Below, in pieces: positions 15,901-25,907 of a DNA stretch of 51,752 nt. The stretch comes from Lachnospiraceae bacterium UBA4364 (GTDB lineage: Bacteria > Bacillota > Clostridia > Lachnospirales > Lachnospiraceae), in assembly GCA_002393955.1 (NCBI GenBank), contig DGSK01000066.1:405-52156 (forward strand). The letters run 5' to 3'. Positions within the stretch are counted from its first letter, which is position 1. Each line of letters begins with the position of its first letter. The translations under genes and the position numbers were made by a program. The notes under the pieces were generated by a model. The model worked only from the letters and a program-made list of their open reading frames with translations. It searched no databases and was not told the DNA's origin.

Positions 15901-17621
15901 TACATCTCCAGCATATTTCTAAGGATCAGTTTCCTGCCGAATATCACTGCAGGAATATCAATTGCGATCAGCAGAGCCAGAACAAGAATGCTTTCAACCT
16001 CTATACTGATGGAGGTAAATTCGAATAAAAGAAATGCGAATGCACATATGAATGCTGCAATTACCATTGCAATGGCCATATTGAAGAAGTTGTTGAGGTT
16101 GCCTCTGAGGGCACTGTATTCATCAGACCAGTCAGTGTAGGGGGCTGAACTGTCCATGCACAGGCCTATTACGATGGTGAGTATAACGGAGAAAACAGAA
16201 AGCACACAGTAATAAACAGTGGTTAATGGTGATACACCGATATAAAAGGCTATAACCAGTATGGTCATTGTAAGTGACAGACCGGTAGGGATCAGCGCTA
16301 TAAGTGCTTTTGCCAGAAGCTGGCTTCCCAGGTCCATAGGCAGGTATTTGATCAGGTCTGTATGCTGTCCTTCTCTTGTAAATGCTGTGGAGGCAAGGGA
16401 GTTCATTGCGGTGGCTATAAAGGAAATCGCAATCACTGCAATGAGCAGTATTAGTTCAGCCCTGGGGTATCCGCCATCACGGTATAAATCTATGAAATAA
16501 CTTAGTGTGGCATTGTTTCCGCTTGTAAAAAGCAGGATGAATATGCCTATGGGCCAGAGCAGGTTTATCCATATGCAGTTTGAAGCATAGGCTCTTGTTC
16601 GGAGCAGGGTTTTTATCTCTTTTTGCAGGTATGACACAAGAGGGGACTGAACCCTGAAAAGTTTCCTGTCGATAGCGGAATGAGTTCTTTTTGCACCAAG
16701 TGCCGCTGCTGCGTACAGGCACGAAGGGTAAAGCAGCGAGCCTATTGTAAGCATAACGAACAGCGCTGCCAGATTCAGTATCAGGTAAATCAGCAGGTAT
16801 AGAATGTTTCCTGTTCCTATCGCTTTGCAGAGTATGGGGGTAGTAAAGAATATGCCATTGCATACAGTCATAAAGAGATTGGCGTTTCCGGCCAGTGAGT
16901 CCATATAGTTTTCTACAGAGATTCCGCCCAGTCCGTTAAAAGATGCCAGGAACAGAAAGATAAATAGAAGCAGGAAAATATAAGCTGATCTGTGGAAGAT
17001 CTTTTTGTTGTGGACATTTTTTAGTAATGCCATCAGGATAAAGCTTACCAGTGCACAGTAAACAAGGGGGAGCATTGGCATAAGTACAGTGCCGCATAAG
17101 GCAGCTAAAGCAGCAATTACCATACCGGGACCGAGCTTAATGAAACGGCTGCCGGCGGCAATAAAATATCCTACAAAGACCGAAAAAAGTATCAGAAATT
17201 CCATTATGCTTTCTGCCACATATGTATGGAAAAACTTACCTTTGAGTATTTCTATGGGTTTGAAGGGAAGTGTTACCAGGTATTCAAGGTCAGCAGAGAA
17301 AAAAAGAACGTTGAAAATCACTAACAGCGAAAAGACCATGGAAAAAGCCGACAGTATATGCAGGAGTGAAATGAGACCGTTGGTCATGGCACCCTGGTTT
17401 ACTACGCCGTTTATACCGACTAATCCTTCAGTGCTTATCATGGACTGGGTAAGCATATTGCTGATAGCTCCCATTGCTATGCAGCAGGGAAGCATTATGC
17501 AGCTTACTGCTATAAGTCCGAAAGAAAGATATATTTTTCCCTTAGTCCCCTCTGAGGGGAGGGACATTTCGGAGTTTTTCATAAGGGTACTGTATAGGAT
17601 TCCGGCGGCTGAGTTTTTCAA
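15897..17621 (-). CDS. ABC-2-like exporter permease, about 12 membrane helices
   Basis: A 574-residue integral membrane protein of the putative ABC exporter permease group found in clostridia. It has a long row of hydrophobic helices in two halves (for example LISLLHILSAFSMVFSLLVIF, then LILLIAVIAISFIATAMNSL), with a hydrophilic centre carrying the TAFTREGQHTDLIKYLPM segment. The ATPase gene lies just upstream on the same strand (84-base gap). Drug, peptide or lipid export are all possible; nothing in the sequence names the substrate. Confidence 0.8.
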   Translation of the reverse strand: MKNSAAGILYSTLMKNSEMSLPSEGTKGKIYLSFGLIAVSCIMLPCCIAMGAISNMLTQSMISTEGLVGINGVVNQGAMTNGLISLLHILSAFSMVFSLLVIFNVLFFSADLEYLVTLPFKPIEILKGKFFHTYVAESIMEFLILFSVFVGYFIAAGSRFIKLGPGMVIAALAALCGTVLMPMLPLVYCALVSFILMALLKNVHNKKIFHRSAYIFLLLFIFLFLASFNGLGGISVENYMDSLAGNANLFMTVCNGIFFTTPILCKAIGTGNILYLLIYLILNLAALFVMLTIGSLLYPSCLYAAAALGAKRTHSAIDRKLFRVQSPLVSYLQKEIKTLLRTRAYASNCIWINLLWPIGIFILLFTSGNNATLSYFIDLYRDGGYPRAELILLIAVIAISFIATAMNSLASTAFTREGQHTDLIKYLPMDLGSQLLAKALIALIPTGLSLTMTILVIAFYIGVSPLTTVYYCVLSVFSVILTIVIGLCMDSSAPYTDWSDEYSALRGNLNNFFNMAIAMVIAAFICAFAFLLFEFTSISIEVESILVLALLIAIDIPAVIFGRKLILRNMLEMY

Positions 17622-17705
17622 GTCTTTTTCTCCTGTAACTTTTAGTGACTATCCTATTGTTATATTTTCCACATATATTTTGTGGGAAGTTATATTTATT
17701 TGATT

Positions 17706-18437
17706 TTAATCTCGCTTACTATAATCGATCATATCCAGGAATATGTTTTCCAGGTCTTTACCGGGATGGGCTGTCTCGAGCTCCTCAACTGTCCCCTGAT
17801 ACAGCTCTTGTCCGTGGTTGATTATCAGGATGTGGTCGCAGAGCTTTTCTGCAACCTCCAGTACATGGGTGGAAAAAAGCACGCAGTTTCCCTTTGCGGC
17901 ATGTTCTTTCATAAGATTTTTAAGTTCATAAGCGGCAGCAGGATCCAGACCGGTCATGGGTTCATCAAGGATCCATGCAGGAGGATTGTGTGTCAGAGCG
18001 GCAATTATCATAAGTTTCTGTCTCATGCCGTGGGAATACTCCCGCATGGGTAATTTTAAAGAATCGGTCATTCCAAAACGGTCTGCCAGATCGATAACCC
18101 TGTCAGCGCGTTCTTTGCTGTCTATTTTGTAAACATCAGCGATAAAGTTAATGTATTCCAGACCTGTAAGCTGGAGCAGGACATCAGGATTATCGGCAAC
18201 ATAGGCGAATGAATTCTTAGCCTCTAACGGATTCTTAACTATATCAAAACCGTTTATGACTGCATTTCCTGTAGCGGGCTTTAAAACTCCTGTCAGCATC
18301 TTTATAACAGTGGTCTTGCCGGCACCGTTTGGCCCTGCAAAACCTACTATCTCTCCCTTTTTGATATGGAAACTTAAATTATCAACTGCTTTGAAACTGC
18401 CGCCGTATACGAAAGAAAGATTTTGAGCGTTTATCAT
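17706..18437 (-). CDS. ABC transporter ATP-binding protein
   Basis: A 243-residue ATPase that powers the adjoining permease. Walker A is GPNGAGKTT, the signature is YSHGMRQKL (in place of LSGGQ), Walker B is AWILDEP and the switch His is in STHVLEVAE. The arrangement is typical of ABC-2 exporters such as NatA/CcmA-like pumps. The start codon follows ACAGGAGTC at a good distance. It is transcribed away from the DUF2812 gene, from the 215-base gap 18438-18652. Confidence 0.93.
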   Translation of the reverse strand: MINAQNLSFVYGGSFKAVDNLSFHIKKGEIVGFAGPNGAGKTTVIKMLTGVLKPATGNAVINGFDIVKNPLEAKNSFAYVADNPDVLLQLTGLEYINFIADVYKIDSKERADRVIDLADRFGMTDSLKLPMREYSHGMRQKLMIIAALTHNPPAWILDEPMTGLDPAAAYELKNLMKEHAAKGNCVLFSTHVLEVAEKLCDHILIINHGQELYQGTVEELETAHPGKDLENIFLDMIDYSKRD

Positions 18438-18587
18438 AGAAATGACTCCTGTGTGTGCGGACTATGCTGCGTGATTACTGTTGCAATGTTATTTGTGATT
18501 ATGAACATCTGCATTAATTCTAACATATTTGGGGGCTGCGTTTTGAATATTTATAAGAAAATGTATAAACAGGCAGGGGATTTGTTA

Positions 18588-18593
18588 TATAAT
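18588..18593 (+). promoter_or_regulatory. Candidate -10 box for the DUF2812/kinase operon
   Basis: A perfect TATAAT, 60 bases before the DUF2812 start; no convincing -35 box. The divergent gap 18438-18652 otherwise shows only AT-rich DNA. Confidence 0.4.
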
Positions 18594-18652
18594 TTATCAT
18601 AAGAAGAGCGTATAGATCACTTTAAGGCATAGAGAGCCTGCAGGGAGGGGAA

Positions 18653-19207
18653 ATGGCTGAAGTAAGTAAGTATTTTGCGGCACTTAAATATATTATTCCT
18701 TCGGATATGGAATATTTTCTGGAAGAGTCTTCTGCGGAGGGACTTAAGCTGCTGGATCTGGGCCAGAGCTCAGTGTTTGCAATGAAATTTGTGGAGGAAC
18801 AGCCTGAAAAGGTTAAATATGCCGTAGACTGTTCCGGACTTTCAAAGTCGCTTTATATGCAGACCATATTGGATAAGGGCTGGGAATACATGGGAACCTC
18901 GCTTAATTGTTATGTTTGGCGCAAAGTCTATGAGGGAAGTGAAAGACCAGAGGATTTTACGGATAAAAGGGCTATAGCGGGACATTGCCTGAAACAGGGA
19001 ATAGTGTTTGCGGTGGTGGCAGTTATTCTGCTGGTTTTATATACCCTTATGATAATTGAGCTGGTGGCAGAATTTAAAATGGGGAAGACTGAACACATCC
19101 CAATGTATTGTATTGCTATGACGGTCCAGCTTCCGCTGCTTTTGTATTCTGTATGGGCATCTGTAAAGCTTATAAAATATGCCGTGCCTAGAATGAAAGA
19201 TAAATAA
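18653..19207 (+). CDS. DUF2812 membrane protein
   Basis: A 184-residue protein with an N-terminal soluble DUF2812 domain (EYFLEESSAEGLKLLDLG, KVKYAVDCSG, LDKGWEYMG, CYVWRKVY) and two C-terminal membrane helices (about residues 121-142 and 150-172). In many Firmicutes DUF2812 proteins sit beside PadR-type regulators; here the neighbour is a hybrid histidine kinase starting about 8-14 bases later. Function is unknown; a role in sensing or envelope stress is only a guess. A strong GGGAGGGG site precedes the ATG. Confidence 0.75.
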   Translation: MAEVSKYFAALKYIIPSDMEYFLEESSAEGLKLLDLGQSSVFAMKFVEEQPEKVKYAVDCSGLSKSLYMQTILDKGWEYMGTSLNCYVWRKVYEGSERPEDFTDKRAIAGHCLKQGIVFAVVAVILLVLYTLMIIELVAEFKMGKTEHIPMYCIAMTVQLPLLLYSVWASVKLIKYAVPRMKDK

Positions 19208-19221
19208 CAGAGGAATTGTTA

Positions 19222-21633
19222 TTGACTGATAAGAAGGCTGAGAATAAAAAAGAAAAGGGCAGGATCAGGCTCACAGGCAGGGCTTTCTTTGAGATTGTTT
19301 TTATCATAACGATCATTGCGTTTATCAGAGGCGAATATTTTATAGATGATACTTCCGGGATCAGGCTGGATAAGGATTGTAAACTCTTGTCAGAGGACTG
19401 GTATCTTTTAGGCAATGCTGGCAGCAGGGAGGCAATAACCGTACCGGGAAAATTTGCTACCACAGATGGTACTGTCATTGTGGAAAGGACTATCCCGAAA
19501 ATAGACCGGGGTGATCAGTGCATCTGTATCAGGAGCTCACAGCAGGAGGTAAGGGCCTATGTTGATGATGAACTTGTGGCATCTTATCTAAAAAATGAAG
19601 AAAGCTTTGCGTGGGATGAACTGGCATCAGCGTATCTCTTTATTCCTTTATCGACTGACTACAGCGGAAAAACATTCAGGCTTGAGTTATCAAGTGACTC
19701 CACGTACTCCGGCAGGGTGAATGCAGTATATATCGGAACGGAGCTGGGAATCTGGCGTTTCCTTTTTAAGGAAAACATGAATACGATAATGCTGATCCTC
19801 GCAATGCTTGCTTTTTCTATTGTTACCCTTTTGGCTTGTCTTATCATCAAATACAGATTTAAGGAGGACCTGGAGCTCAGGTATCTTGCTACCTGTGTAT
19901 TTCTGGTATCATTCTGGGCTTTATGTGACTGCAGGATAAGGCAGTATTACATGCCAAGCATAAACACGGCAGCCTTTGTATCCTATACATGTGAGGGACT
20001 TATCCCTATACCTTTTATCTGGTATATGTACGGAATCCAGAACCCTCTGCAGGTTGATGGCACCAGGGAAACAAGATATTTTAAGACTACAAATATCATC
20101 TATTTATTCGTCTGTGGTGTTGCCATTATCTGTCCTGCTCTCCATTTTGCCAGGATCGCATCGTTTTCGGATACCTATTACCTGCGGCTTATTTCTATTC
20201 TGGTAACGATCATCTATATTGTGGTAACTGTAGCAATAGATATTATAAAGAAAAGGGCAGAGAATTACCGCTGGATCATTATAGGATTAGTTTTCTTTTT
20301 CCTGGGAGGAGCAATGGAGGTTTTTGCCTCTGTCTTTACCTCATACAGGCATAATAAGAGCTTTATGCTGCTTGGAATGCTTATGCTTTCGGTGGGGGCT
20401 GTTATAAAGACTTTTATGGATGTGCAGCGCCTTAACAGGGAGAGGCTGGCGGCACTTGAACTTGCAGACAGCAGGAGCAGGTTTCTGTCCTCTATGTCCC
20501 ATGAGCTTCGGACACCCATAAATACCGTTATCGGTCTTAATGAGATGATAAAGCGTGAAACCACAGAACCGAATATTGCGGAATACGCAGGAAACATAGA
20601 TACGGCCGGCAGGCTGCTCCTTTCGCTTATAAATGACATATTGGATTTTTCAAAGATGAAATCCGGAATGTTTAGTATCAGGGAAGAAGAATACCGTTTA
20701 AAAGATATTATCCGCAGTCTTGACGAAATGATGCAGCCAAGGATAAAGGATAAGGGCTTGGCATTTACTGTCAATGCTGATCCCGGTCTTCCTGCAGTCC
20801 TTAAAGGTGACGATATAAGGATAAAGCAGATAATGGTAAATTTTATGACCAATGCTGTTAAGTATACGGAGAAGGGGAAAGTCGTTCTAAATATTAAGGG
20901 CGAAAAGGACGAGACGGGTGTGTTCTTTCTGGTTATTTCCGTAAAAGACAGCGGCATAGGTATAAAACCTGAAGATCAGGAGAAACTCTTTTCAGAGTTT
21001 ACCCGTGTGGATGAAGGAAGGATCAAGGGCATAGAGGGAACCGGTCTGGGGCTCGCAATAGTTAAAATGCTTCTTGATGCTATGAAAGGCAGTGTGACAG
21101 TAAATAGCAATTATGGTGAAGGCTCGGAATTTACGGCAAGGATTCCCCAGAAGGTCTGTGACGAAAGTCCTATGGGGGAATGGAGAAAAAATGAAACCTG
21201 CGGGGGAAAAGGAAAAAAGGAACAGTACATTCCGCTTTTTACTGCGCCGGATGCGGTGGCGCTTGCAGTAGATGATAACAGGATGAATCTTCTGGTTTTA
21301 AAGCGGCTTTTAGCTAAAACGGAAATGACCATAGAAACTGCGGAATCCGGAAAGGTGGCAGTGGAAATGAGTAAGAATAAAAAATATGACCTGATATTTA
21401 TGGATCATCTTATGCCGGAAATGGATGGGGTAGAAGCTTTTCATACTATAAAAAATGACCCGGATAATATTAACGATAGTACACCGGTGATACTGCTTAG
21501 TGCCAATATAGCCATGGAACTCGAGGAAAAATATGCAAAGGAAGGCTTCAGTGCATATCTTTCAAAGCCTATAGAATATAAGAAAATGGAAATGATTGTT
21601 AAAGATCTGCTTCCGCCGGAAAAAATCATTTGA
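19222..21633 (+). CDS. Hybrid histidine kinase, 7TM sensor, with receiver domain
   Basis: About 803 residues. An N-terminal helix (about 18-36) is followed by an extracytoplasmic beta-rich domain, seven membrane helices (about 185-395, resembling 7TMR-DISM sensors), a HisKA domain with the phosphorylated His427 (MSHELRTPIN), an ATPase domain (NAVKYTEKG, DSGIGIKPED, GTGLGLAIV) and a receiver domain with Asp728 (FMDHLMPEMDG). There is no DNA-binding output, so phosphate must pass to another protein. TTG at 19222 is 7 bases after AGAGGA; TTG at 19216 is the alternative. It is coupled to the DUF2812 gene upstream. Confidence 0.9.
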   Translation: MTDKKAENKKEKGRIRLTGRAFFEIVFIITIIAFIRGEYFIDDTSGIRLDKDCKLLSEDWYLLGNAGSREAITVPGKFATTDGTVIVERTIPKIDRGDQCICIRSSQQEVRAYVDDELVASYLKNEESFAWDELASAYLFIPLSTDYSGKTFRLELSSDSTYSGRVNAVYIGTELGIWRFLFKENMNTIMLILAMLAFSIVTLLACLIIKYRFKEDLELRYLATCVFLVSFWALCDCRIRQYYMPSINTAAFVSYTCEGLIPIPFIWYMYGIQNPLQVDGTRETRYFKTTNIIYLFVCGVAIICPALHFARIASFSDTYYLRLISILVTIIYIVVTVAIDIIKKRAENYRWIIIGLVFFFLGGAMEVFASVFTSYRHNKSFMLLGMLMLSVGAVIKTFMDVQRLNRERLAALELADSRSRFLSSMSHELRTPINTVIGLNEMIKRETTEPNIAEYAGNIDTAGRLLLSLINDILDFSKMKSGMFSIREEEYRLKDIIRSLDEMMQPRIKDKGLAFTVNADPGLPAVLKGDDIRIKQIMVNFMTNAVKYTEKGKVVLNIKGEKDETGVFFLVISVKDSGIGIKPEDQEKLFSEFTRVDEGRIKGIEGTGLGLAIVKMLLDAMKGSVTVNSNYGEGSEFTARIPQKVCDESPMGEWRKNETCGGKGKKEQYIPLFTAPDAVALAVDDNRMNLLVLKRLLAKTEMTIETAESGKVAVEMSKNKKYDLIFMDHLMPEMDGVEAFHTIKNDPDNINDSTPVILLSANIAMELEEKYAKEGFSAYLSKPIEYKKMEMIVKDLLPPEKII

Positions 21634-21661
21634 TAACGGAAGTGTCTTTTGGAAAAGTTAC

Positions 21662-24178
21662 ATGGAATTGTTTACTGAGGAAAACAGCAATATACGATAT
21701 GGAATCAAGGTGTCTGTAAGAGCTCTTGTTGAGTTTGTCCTGCGCTCAGGTGATATAGATGACCGCTTTGGCGGCCTGTCGGTATCCGCAATGCAGGAGG
21801 GCAGCCGCATGCACAGGCTTATACAGGGAAAACAGGGGGGGGAGTACAGGGCCGAAGTCCCACTCAGATATGACTATGTGACCGAAAAATATGTACTTCG
21901 CATAGAAGGCAGGGCTGATGGAATAATAAGTGACAATTTCGGAGATGATAGTGACCCGAACTCAAAACAACTCTCGATCAATGCTTTTTTTTCCGATGGC
22001 AAGGCTGTAACCGTAGATGAGATAAAGTGCGTAAGGAAGCGTCTTTCCAGGATCCGTAAGCCAGATCCCATACATTTGGCACAGGCAAAGGTTTATGCAT
22101 ATATTTATCTGACACAGAATGATCTGAATTTTATCAGGGTCCGCATGACATACTGCAATCCGGAGAAAGAGGATGTAAAGTTCTTTTTTGAAGAATACAC
22201 AGCCGGAGAGATAACACGCTGGTTTGGGGAACTGATAGAATCCTATAGAAGGTTTACCGATCTTCAGATAGATCATTATGAAAAAAGACAGGCATCCATA
22301 AAGACTCTTGAATTCCCTTTTGATTACAGGGGAGAGCAGGAGCAGCTTATTGAAAATGCAGCTGAGACGATACGTGAAAAGAAAAAGCTTTTTATGGAAG
22401 CTCCGACAGGTGTTGGGAAGACGATCACTACTCTTTACCCTTCGGTAAAATCCATGGGAGAAGGGCTTACTGAAAAAGTTTTCTATTTTACGGCAAAAAC
22501 CATTACCCGTACAGTCGCGGACAATGCGGTGGAGCAGATGAGAGGTGTCGGGCTCATTGCCAAGAGTGTGGTATTGACGGCCAGGGAAAAAATCTGTCTT
22601 TCTGCCAAAAAAGAATGCAATCCGTTGGACTGCCCCTATGCAAGAGGACACTATGACCGTATAAATGATGCGATTTATGATACTGTATGCAATGCGGACA
22701 GATTTGACAGGGATTCCATACAGGAAGCGGCAAGAAAGCATAAAGTATGTCCCTTTGAGCTGAGTCTTGACCTGACATGGTTTGCCGATATCATAATCTG
22801 TGACTACAATTATCTTTTTGATCCCCATGCGTATCTGAGAAGATTTTTTGCGGATGGAAGCGGAAATGACTTTGTATTTCTGATCGATGAGGCACATAAT
22901 CTTTTAGACCGGGGACGGGATATGTACAGCGCAGAGCTGACGATAGCCCAGTTCGGAAAGCTTAAGTATCGTCTGGATGAGTATCTTTCTGGGAAGGTCA
23001 CGACGGATGTGGCTGTGTTACGCAGGGGCAGGAAGAAAAGGGATGCTGAAATTGCTGAGTTCATTAAAAAGATAGCACGTGCACTTGATAACTGCATAAA
23101 GACCATGGCTGCTATGGCAGAAAAAACTGAGAAGTTCCGCATTCTTGAAAATGTCAATACCCTGGCAGGACAGGTGGAAGGACTTAATTCTGCAATAGGA
23201 CATTATTTCAGCGAAGAAGATAATCCGCCGATGCGTAAGGATATACTGGAGCTGTATTTTGAAACCTGCCATTTTATGCTCATTTACGAGAAACTGGATG
23301 AAAATTACCGCATGTTTGCTGAGTTTAAAGAAGATAACAGCTTTATGGTAAAGCTGCTGTGCGTGGATCCGAGTGAAAATCTCGCTGAATGCATGGCCAG
23401 AGGAAGGGCTTCCGTGCTGTTTTCGGCTACGTTTCTTCCCTTAACGTATTATAAAAAGCTGTTGGGTGGTACAGACGAAGATTATGAGATCTATGCCGGG
23501 TCGCCCTTTGATCCTGAACACCTTGGGATTTTCGTAGACAGGGATGTGACCAGTCTGTATGCAAAGCGTACGGAGGATATGTTCGGCAGGATCGCAGACC
23601 GGATCGCAGATGTTATCAACACAAAAAAAGGGAATTATATGGTGTTCTTTCCGTCATACTCGTTTATGGAGACGGTAAGTGTTTTCTTTGAAGAGCGTCA
23701 TTACAACAGAAGGAAAATTAAACTCATGAAGCAGGACTCGAGGATGAATGAGGATATGAGAGAAGAATTCCTCAGGATATTCAGGGACGAGGATGAGAGA
23801 AAGACTGTTGTGGGATTCTGTGTACTGGGGGGGATTTTTTCCGAAGGAATCGACCTGCGCGGAGAGGCTCTTATCGGCAGCGTGATAATCGGAACAGGAC
23901 TTCCACAGGTTGGCGTTGAGAGAGAGATAATAAGGGAGTTCTTTGAGGAAAACGGTTTTGATTATGCATATCGTTTCCCGGGAATGAATAAGGTCTTGCA
24001 GGCTGCCGGCCGCGTCATAAGGACTGAAACGGATACCGGCGTGGTAGTCCTGCTGGATGAACGTTACGTGGATAATTCATATAAGAAACTATTCCCGAGA
24101 GAATGGACAAGATATGCGGTTGTAACCGGGGAGGCTCTGCCTGAGGCAATCGGAGAATTCTGGTACCGCAGGGAGTGA
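21662..24178 (+). CDS. Cas4-like nuclease fused to DinG/Rad3-type Fe-S helicase
   Basis: An 838-residue DNA repair-type enzyme. The N-terminal ~200 residues look like a PD-(D/E)XK nuclease (IEGRADGI with Asp, VDEIKC with E-x-K). The helicase part has Walker A EAPTGVGKT (246-254), DEAH (409-412), and four cysteines C312, C319, C324, C363 that would hold a 4Fe-4S cluster as in XPD, DinG and Rad3. Conserved VLFSATF and AAGRVIRTETD complete the motor. It probably unwinds and trims branched or damaged DNA. ATG at 21662 follows GGAAAA; an upstream in-frame start at 21596 lies inside the kinase gene and is unlikely. The start is 29 bases after the kinase stop. Confidence 0.87.
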   Translation: MELFTEENSNIRYGIKVSVRALVEFVLRSGDIDDRFGGLSVSAMQEGSRMHRLIQGKQGGEYRAEVPLRYDYVTEKYVLRIEGRADGIISDNFGDDSDPNSKQLSINAFFSDGKAVTVDEIKCVRKRLSRIRKPDPIHLAQAKVYAYIYLTQNDLNFIRVRMTYCNPEKEDVKFFFEEYTAGEITRWFGELIESYRRFTDLQIDHYEKRQASIKTLEFPFDYRGEQEQLIENAAETIREKKKLFMEAPTGVGKTITTLYPSVKSMGEGLTEKVFYFTAKTITRTVADNAVEQMRGVGLIAKSVVLTAREKICLSAKKECNPLDCPYARGHYDRINDAIYDTVCNADRFDRDSIQEAARKHKVCPFELSLDLTWFADIIICDYNYLFDPHAYLRRFFADGSGNDFVFLIDEAHNLLDRGRDMYSAELTIAQFGKLKYRLDEYLSGKVTTDVAVLRRGRKKRDAEIAEFIKKIARALDNCIKTMAAMAEKTEKFRILENVNTLAGQVEGLNSAIGHYFSEEDNPPMRKDILELYFETCHFMLIYEKLDENYRMFAEFKEDNSFMVKLLCVDPSENLAECMARGRASVLFSATFLPLTYYKKLLGGTDEDYEIYAGSPFDPEHLGIFVDRDVTSLYAKRTEDMFGRIADRIADVINTKKGNYMVFFPSYSFMETVSVFFEERHYNRRKIKLMKQDSRMNEDMREEFLRIFRDEDERKTVVGFCVLGGIFSEGIDLRGEALIGSVIIGTGLPQVGVEREIIREFFEENGFDYAYRFPGMNKVLQAAGRVIRTETDTGVVVLLDERYVDNSYKKLFPREWTRYAVVTGEALPEAIGEFWYRRE

Positions 24179-24402
24179 AACGGGCGGCGATAGAATGGGT
24201 GATCAGAGCATCACTTGGAGTGGCGCTTGGAGAGGCTGCAGGCAAAATATAGTGCAAACAGGCCCGGTATGTGGTAAAATTGTCGTTACTGTTAAAATAT
24301 CAGCTTTAAGTATTTGGGGATATCCTGGACACGTGCTGTTACGGGTGTACCGATGGTTGGATTAAGCTGTAGATATCATGGAAAGGCAGGAGGAGTAAGA
24401 CT

Positions 24403-25716
24403 ATGTGGGCAGATGAAAGCGTATTCTATCAGATATATCCACTTGGATTCTGTGGCGCTCCCTTTGAAAATGACGGAGTGCAGGTGTCAAGGATACTGAA
24501 GGTTCTGGACTGGATACCTCATATAAAGAAGCTGGGTTGCAATGCAATTTATTTTTCGCCTGTATTTGAGTCTGATACCCATGGCTATAATACCAGGGAT
24601 TATACGAAGCTTGATGTGAGGCTGGGGACAAACGAAGATTTTAAAAAGGTCTGTGATGCCCTGCACAAGGAAGGTATAAAGGTGGTCCTGGATGGCGTGT
24701 TTAATCATGTGGGACGCGGATTCTGGGCCTTTCAGGATGTACTTAAAAACCGCCAGTCATCTCCTTATGTTTCATGGTTTAACCGGATATCTTTTGAGGG
24801 GAACTCAAACTACAACGATGGCCTCTGGTATGAAGGCTGGGAAGGTAATTATGATCTGGTAAAGCTGAATCTGAGGAATGAGGATGTGGTACAGCATATA
24901 TTCAGCGCTGTAAACGGCTGGATAGATGACTTTGATATAGACGGTATAAGACTTGATGTGGCATATTGTCTGGATCCTGCATTTACCAGAAGGCTAAGAG
25001 AGTTTACTGATTCGAAGAAGCATGATTTCTTCCTTCTGGGGGAAGTCCTTCACGGAGAGTACGGACGGATGTTAAATGAAATGAATATACATTCCGTTAC
25101 CAATTATCAGTGTTATAAGGGAATCCATTCGGCAATAAACTCTGCAAATATGTTTGAGATAGTTCATAGCCTTTTAAGACTCTTCGGACCGGAAGACTGG
25201 TGTGTGGCAAGGGGATCTCACCTGCTTTCCTTTGTTGATAACCATGATGTGTCAAGGATCGCATCACTGATATCGGATCCGGCCTGCCTTAAGCTGGCCT
25301 ATGGCATAATATTCGGAATGCCCGGTATCCCCTGCGTTTATTACGGAAGCGAGTGGGGCACAAAGGCTGACAAGTCACAGGGCGATCCCGCATTAAGACC
25401 TTCATTTGACAAGCCCGAATGGAATGAGCTTACGGATATAATTTCTGCAATGGCAGAGGCTAAGAAGAATTCGAAGGCTCTGAACTATGGCGGATTCCGT
25501 AGCGTACTGCTTACCAATAAGCAATGTATCTGGGAGAGGAAATGTGACGATGAGCGTGTGCTGGTAGCGATCAACATGGACAGCAACCCCTATATGGCAC
25601 ATTTTGATGCGGGATGCGGAATGGCTGATGAGCTTATAAGCGGCGGTAAACACGATTTCGGCGGTGGAAGCGAGCTGGCTCCATACAGCGTGGAATTCTG
25701 GAAGATGGAGCGATAA
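24403..25716 (+). CDS. Cytoplasmic GH13 alpha-amylase-family glycosidase
   Basis: A 437-residue enzyme with the GH13 (beta/alpha)8 barrel: region I DGVFNH, region II GIRLDVA with nucleophile D185, region III LLGEVLH with acid E214 and region IV FVDNHD with D282. The opening WADESVFYQIYPLGFCGAP resembles neopullulanase/cyclomaltodextrinase and maltogenic amylases, but the N-terminal dimerisation domain of those enzymes is absent. There is no signal peptide, so it acts on imported malto-oligosaccharides or glycogen. AGGAGGAG lies 7-10 bases before the ATG. The 224-base upstream gap (24179-24402) shows no other feature I can name. Confidence 0.93.
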   Translation: MWADESVFYQIYPLGFCGAPFENDGVQVSRILKVLDWIPHIKKLGCNAIYFSPVFESDTHGYNTRDYTKLDVRLGTNEDFKKVCDALHKEGIKVVLDGVFNHVGRGFWAFQDVLKNRQSSPYVSWFNRISFEGNSNYNDGLWYEGWEGNYDLVKLNLRNEDVVQHIFSAVNGWIDDFDIDGIRLDVAYCLDPAFTRRLREFTDSKKHDFFLLGEVLHGEYGRMLNEMNIHSVTNYQCYKGIHSAINSANMFEIVHSLLRLFGPEDWCVARGSHLLSFVDNHDVSRIASLISDPACLKLAYGIIFGMPGIPCVYYGSEWGTKADKSQGDPALRPSFDKPEWNELTDIISAMAEAKKNSKALNYGGFRSVLLTNKQCIWERKCDDERVLVAINMDSNPYMAHFDAGCGMADELISGGKHDFGGGSELAPYSVEFWKMER

Positions 25717-25718
25717 CA

Positions 25719-25777
25719 GGGAACCAAAGCCAAAGGCTTTTCGTGCTTGCACGAAAAAGCCTTTGACCTTGGTTCCC
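25719..25777 (+). terminator. Long hairpin after the GH13 gene
   Basis: Left arm gggaaccaaagcc... and right arm ...ccttggttccc pair over 9 base pairs, then again over aaaggctttt/aaaagccttt and cgtgc/gcacg, with a 2-4 base loop. There is no T-run, so termination would need another signal; it may protect or process the 3' end. Confidence 0.55.
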
Positions 25778-25798
25778 GAACGGACATGAGCAAGAAGC

Positions 25799-25823
25799 GA
25801 AATGTTTGCGCAGCAAACATTTC
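25799..25823 (+). repeat. Perfect 11-bp inverted repeat
   Basis: gaaatgtttgc and gcaaacatttc flank a 3-base loop (gca). It is the second of four hairpins in the GH13-valS gap. Confidence 0.75.
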
Positions 25824-25831
25824 AGCGGATT

Positions 25832-25888
25832 GCGAATGACCGTAGAATTGCGAAAGCCGCGAAGCGGCGGAGCAATTCGTGTTATCGG
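25832..25888 (+). repeat. 57-bp palindrome-containing direct repeat, copy 1
   Basis: Contains the nested hairpin gaattgc-gaaa-gccgc-gaa-gcggc-gga-gcaattc and ends gttatcgg. Copy 2 lies 76 bases further on and differs at only two positions (839/915 and 861/937), so this is a recent duplication or a REP-like family element. Confidence 0.85.
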
Positions 25889-25907
25889 AAAAAAGTAAAC
25901 AATTGAG

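Noticed and set aside
22554..22778. Minus-strand frame in the helicase gene rich in Cys and His
   Set aside because: It is only the reverse of the Fe-S cysteine region.
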